In this document: positions 5,937 through 7,957 of the stretch, piece after piece
Numbering within the stretch: position 1 is the stretch's first letter
Layout of the letters: each line of letters starts with the position of its first letter
Translations under genes and position numbers: made by a program
The notes under the pieces: generated by a model
Told to the model about the DNA's origin: nothing
Seen by the model: the letters and a program-made list of their open reading frames with translations, nothing else
The model's database searches: none
From: Acetobacteraceae bacterium
Lineage (GTDB): Bacteria > Pseudomonadota > Alphaproteobacteria > Acetobacterales > Acetobacteraceae
Direction: 5' to 3'
DNA length: 7,957 bases
Assembly (NCBI GenBank): GCA_947476855.1
Contig: CANJSR010000216.1
Coordinates: 1 to 7,957 of the forward strand

Positions 5937-6110
5937 ATGCAGAACGACGATTTCCTCAGCGGTTGCGCCAGAACGATGGAACTCTCGATCAAGGGTCAGC
6001 AACTTCTCACGCAGGACATGGCCTGTGGCCTGCGCCGGCTGTGGCGCCGGATGGTCCTGTGGGCCGACGGAACGGGACCCGTCCTGCCCCGGATGCACCC
6101 GCCCACCTAA
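5937..6110 (+). CDS. Small hypothetical protein (57 aa)
   Basis: An ATG at 5937 opens 57 codons ending in TAA (6108-6110). Support comes from GAGGA at 5924-5928, eight bases upstream, a plausible promoter at 5864-5892, and mostly G/C third positions (many CTG, GCC, GGC, CGG, ATC), as in neighbouring genes. The product begins MQNDDFLSG. It contains a probable helix 'QQLLTQDMACGLRRLWRRMV' (about 21-40) with hydrophobic and basic faces, followed by a Gly/Pro tail ending HPPT. No signal peptide or known domain is recognised. Its stop interlocks with that of the convergent dehydrogenase gene (shared CTAA, 6107-6110). It may be a real small amphipathic protein; conservation in relatives would decide. 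Confidence 0.5.
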   Translation: MQNDDFLSGCARTMELSIKGQQLLTQDMACGLRRLWRRMVLWADGTGPVLPRMHPPT

Positions 6111-7165
6111 TACCCGAGCTTCCAGTCCAGCACGTTCCGCAACGGCCGCCCCGCCACATAGGCGGCCAGGTTGTCGCGGAACAGCTCGATCGCCCCATGC
6201 CGGTCCTGGTCGCTGGCGTTGGAGACATGCGGCGTGATCATCACCCGCGGATCGGACCAGAGCCGGTGCCTCGGGGGCCGCTCGAACTCGCCCACATAGA
6301 CGTCCATGACCGCCCCGCGCAGGTGGTCCCGGGCGAGGGCATCGGCCAACGCGTCCTCGTCCACGATCTCCCCCCGCGCGACGTTAACCAGGGCGCTGCC
6401 TGGCTTCATGGCGGCGAAGCGGGCGGCGTTGAACAGGTTGGTCGTCTCGGGCGTCCATTGGCAGGCGACCACCACGAAATCCGCGTCCGGCAGTAGCCGG
6501 TCGAGGTCCCCCGCCCCCACCAGTTCGCTGAACCCAGGCGGGAATGGCGCGCCCGGTTCGGGGTGGCGGCGGGTGCCCACGACCCGCATCCCCAGCGCGG
6601 CACAGAGCCGCCCGACCGGCAGCCCGATCCCGCCCGCGCCGACGACCAGCACCGTCTTGCCCTCCAGCAGCAAGGGCCGGTAGGCGCGGTGGTTGAACTG
6701 GCCCGATGCCCGCTCGACCTCGACCCGGTGCAGGCCCTTGGCGAGGTGCATGATCCCGGCGACGGCGTACTCCGCCATGGCCAGCGTGTTCCCCAGGCCG
6801 CGCGAGGTCGTGACCAGGACATCGCTGCCCCACAGGTCCCCGGTCAGCAGGTTGCTCGCCCCCGCGGGCCGCTGGTGGAACCATTTCAGCTTCGGCGACC
6901 GCGCCCGCAGGTCGAGCGGGAAGGGCCAGCCGCCCAGGATCACCTCGGCCTCGGCCAGCATCCGGTCCCGGTCCGCCCGCGTGCCGGACCCATTCGACCC
7001 AGGCGCGAGGTAGCGGGTCGCGGTGAAGGCGGGCCAGGTCTCCCGGAACTCCCCATCGAACCAGCCGCCGGCGTCGGTCAGGCGGATGGCGGGATCGACC
7101 GCCGCGATCATCGCGCGATCGGCCGCGCTGGTGCGGACAAGGCTCAGGACATTGATGGTTCGCAT
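6107..7165 (-). CDS. D-2-hydroxyacid dehydrogenase (NAD(P)-dependent)
   Basis: The 352-residue product is a D-isomer-specific 2-hydroxyacid dehydrogenase, an enzyme interconverting 2-oxo acids and D-2-hydroxy acids. The N-terminal catalytic domain includes 'KLKWFHQRPAGASNL' (92-106). The nucleotide-binding domain has VGAGGIG (175-181), with Arg199-Arg200 after the second strand (VVGTRRHPEP), which suggests NADP(H). The catalytic residues are Arg264 (NVARGEIVDE), Glu293 (DVYVGEFE) and His313 (TPHVSN). All are present, so the enzyme should be active. The exact substrate (glyoxylate/hydroxypyruvate-like or a larger acid) is not determinable. The ATG at 7165 has GGAGGG five bases upstream (7176-7171). 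The open frame continues to 7942, but that extension is the divergent flavoprotein gene read in antisense. It is convergent with the small ORF. Confidence 0.9.
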   Translation of the reverse strand: MRTINVLSLVRTSAADRAMIAAVDPAIRLTDAGGWFDGEFRETWPAFTATRYLAPGSNGSGTRADRDRMLAEAEVILGGWPFPLDLRARSPKLKWFHQRPAGASNLLTGDLWGSDVLVTTSRGLGNTLAMAEYAVAGIMHLAKGLHRVEVERASGQFNHRAYRPLLLEGKTVLVVGAGGIGLPVGRLCAALGMRVVGTRRHPEPGAPFPPGFSELVGAGDLDRLLPDADFVVVACQWTPETTNLFNAARFAAMKPGSALVNVARGEIVDEDALADALARDHLRGAVMDVYVGEFERPPRHRLWSDPRVMITPHVSNASDQDRHGAIELFRDNLAAYVAGRPLRNVLDWKLGY

Positions 7166-7170
7166 CGGCA

Positions 7171-7242
7171 CCCTCCGGTCAGGTCGAACGGGCGGAGCTT
7201 CCGACCATGCCCCAACGGATGCAACATACCGGGACCGGAGGG
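7171..7242. promoter_or_regulatory. Divergent intergenic region with mirrored Shine-Dalgarno sites
   Basis: The 87-base gap between the divergent dehydrogenase and flavoprotein genes contains a perfect 10-bp inverted repeat, CCCTCCGGTC (7171-7180) and GACCGGAGGG (7233-7242). Each arm carries the ribosome-binding site of the gene beside it. No convincing -35/-10 pair was found for either direction. Confidence 0.35.
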
Positions 7243-7252
7243 AACCCACGCC

Positions 7253-7780
7253 ATGACCGAAGAACGCTTCGACGTCGCCTACCTGATCCTCAGCGGCACC
7301 ACGACCGCCGCCCGCGGGCCGGAGTTGCTCCGGGGCCTTCTGGACCTGGATTTCACCACGGTCATCGCGATCCCGACGCCGAACGCCGCCCGCGTGGTCT
7401 CGGGGCGGGAACTCGCGGACGTCCCCGGGGCGCAGGTTGTCGAGTCCTATTTCGACCTGGCCATCCGCCCCCGCCCGCCGCGCGGGGTCGTGCTGTTCGC
7501 GCCCTGCGGCTTCAACTCCCTGAACAAGCTGGCGCATGGGATCGCCGACACGCTGGCCCTGTCCGTGGTGGCCGAGGCGATCGGACGCCGCACGCCGGTC
7601 ATCGTCGGCCCATCGCTGAACCAGCCGCTGCTCGACCACCCCATGGCCCAGGCTTCCTTGCGGACGCTGCCGGACTGGGGCGTGATCATCGTCCCCCCGG
7701 CCGATGACGGGCAGGGACCGCGCCTTGCGCCGACCGATCATCTGATGGCCGCCGTCCGGCCGTACTCCCCTCACCATTGA
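7253..7780 (+). CDS. Stand-alone flavoprotein of the CoaC/EpiD (HFCD) superfamily
   Basis: The 175-residue product matches the homo-oligomeric flavin-containing Cys decarboxylase fold. An N-terminal phosphate-binding-like segment is LILSGTTTAARGPELLRGL (11-29). A flavin-site block is APCGFNSLNKLAHGIADTLA (83-102), corresponding to the 'PATANTIAKLAxGIADD' block of CoaBC. The substrate-loop region is GPSLNQPLLDHP (119-130), in place of PxMNxxMW, followed by VIIVPP. It lacks the CoaB synthetase domain, so it is not a full CoaBC. The active-site histidine usually found just before the flavin block (as in '...PHIxL') is not evident; the segment reads YFDLAIRPRPPRG. It may bind FMN without classical decarboxylation. 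GGAGGG lies ten bases before the ATG. It is divergent from the hydroxyacid dehydrogenase and precedes an enoyl-CoA hydratase gene. Confidence 0.72.
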   Translation: MTEERFDVAYLILSGTTTAARGPELLRGLLDLDFTTVIAIPTPNAARVVSGRELADVPGAQVVESYFDLAIRPRPPRGVVLFAPCGFNSLNKLAHGIADTLALSVVAEAIGRRTPVIVGPSLNQPLLDHPMAQASLRTLPDWGVIIVPPADDGQGPRLAPTDHLMAAVRPYSPHH

Positions 7781-7865
7781 TGACCCGGCCCGCCCGCCGT
7801 ATCCATTGGGCACCCGGGGACGCCGCACCACCCCCCGACCCGTCAACAGAAGGCAAGACACCGCA

Positions 7866-7957
7866 ATGAACCTGACATCCGGACTGATCCGCGCGGAGAA
7901 GAAAGGCCCCATTGGCTGGCTGATCTTCGACAACCCCACCAAGCTGAACGCCCTGTC
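7866..7957 (+). CDS. Enoyl-CoA hydratase/isomerase family protein (5' part only)
   Basis: The first 30 codons are visible before the window ends. The start MNLTSGLIRAEKKGPIGWL and the following 'IFDNPTKLNAL' are the characteristic first strands of the crotonase fold, where the NA(L/M) motif begins the CoA-binding region. Members hydrate, isomerise or cleave acyl-CoA thioesters. AGAAGG at 7848-7853, twelve bases before the ATG, is a possible but distant ribosome-binding site. It lies 85 bases downstream of the flavoprotein gene on the same strand and could share its transcript. The specific reaction cannot be judged from this fragment. Confidence 0.8.
   Translation, partial: MNLTSGLIRAEKKGPIGWLIFDNPTKLNAL

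Noticed and set aside
6107..7942. A 611-residue dehydrogenase reading frame from 7942
   Set aside because: Everything upstream of 7165 is antisense to the flavoprotein gene. The ATG at 7165 has a good GGAGGG site and begins the recognised domain.

Overview
The window is very G+C-rich and tightly packed. It contains ATGA/GTGA stop-start overlaps, GTG starts, a UbiK-family protein, a DUF1491 protein and G/C-rich 'CCTTGAGGG' palindromic repeats. Together these point to an alphaproteobacterium, most probably of the Rhodospirillales (Acetobacteraceae or Azospirillaceae type). That placement is inferred from gene content and style; no marker gene confirms it.

Left part (1-1117, plus strand): a UbiK-like ubiquinone-biosynthesis accessory factor is followed one base later by an ABHD10-like alpha/beta hydrolase. 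The hydrolase overlaps tail-to-tail, by 45 bases, the end of a three-gene minus-strand operon (3572 down to 1073). In transcription order that operon holds an ABC ATPase of the nitrate/taurine/sulfonate class, its membrane permease, and a YeeZ-like NAD(P)-binding epimerase/reductase. Both junctions are 4-base ATGA overlaps. No substrate-binding protein is present, so the transported compound cannot be named. The epimerase gene carries an in-frame 119-bp near-perfect inverted-repeat element.

Centre (3573-4006): a 434-base intergenic region separates the ABC operon from a divergent plus-strand operon. It contains a sigma-70-like promoter for the ABC operon, a 10-bp palindrome just downstream of it, a second copy of the inverted-repeat element directly behind the -35 box, and three direct repeats of a 19-bp motif. 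The plus-strand operon (4007-5793) encodes two classical short-chain dehydrogenases (SDRs) joined by a GTGA overlap, then a small DUF1491 protein. One SDR looks NAD-type and the other NADP-type.

Right part (5794-7957): an A+T-rich leader with a promoter-like sequence precedes an unannotated 57-codon small ORF. Its stop codon interlocks with the stop of a convergent D-2-hydroxyacid dehydrogenase gene. Divergent from that gene are a stand-alone flavoprotein of the CoaC/EpiD (HFCD) superfamily and the first 30 codons of an enoyl-CoA hydratase/isomerase that runs off the window. The right half is rich in oxidoreductase and CoA-type enzymes and could be part of a small catabolic region, but no pathway can be assigned.

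The most unusual content is non-coding: the paired-arm palindromic element (once inside a gene, once at a promoter), the tandem 19-mer repeats and the short ORF at 5937. I did not find a recognisable new defence or mobile system.
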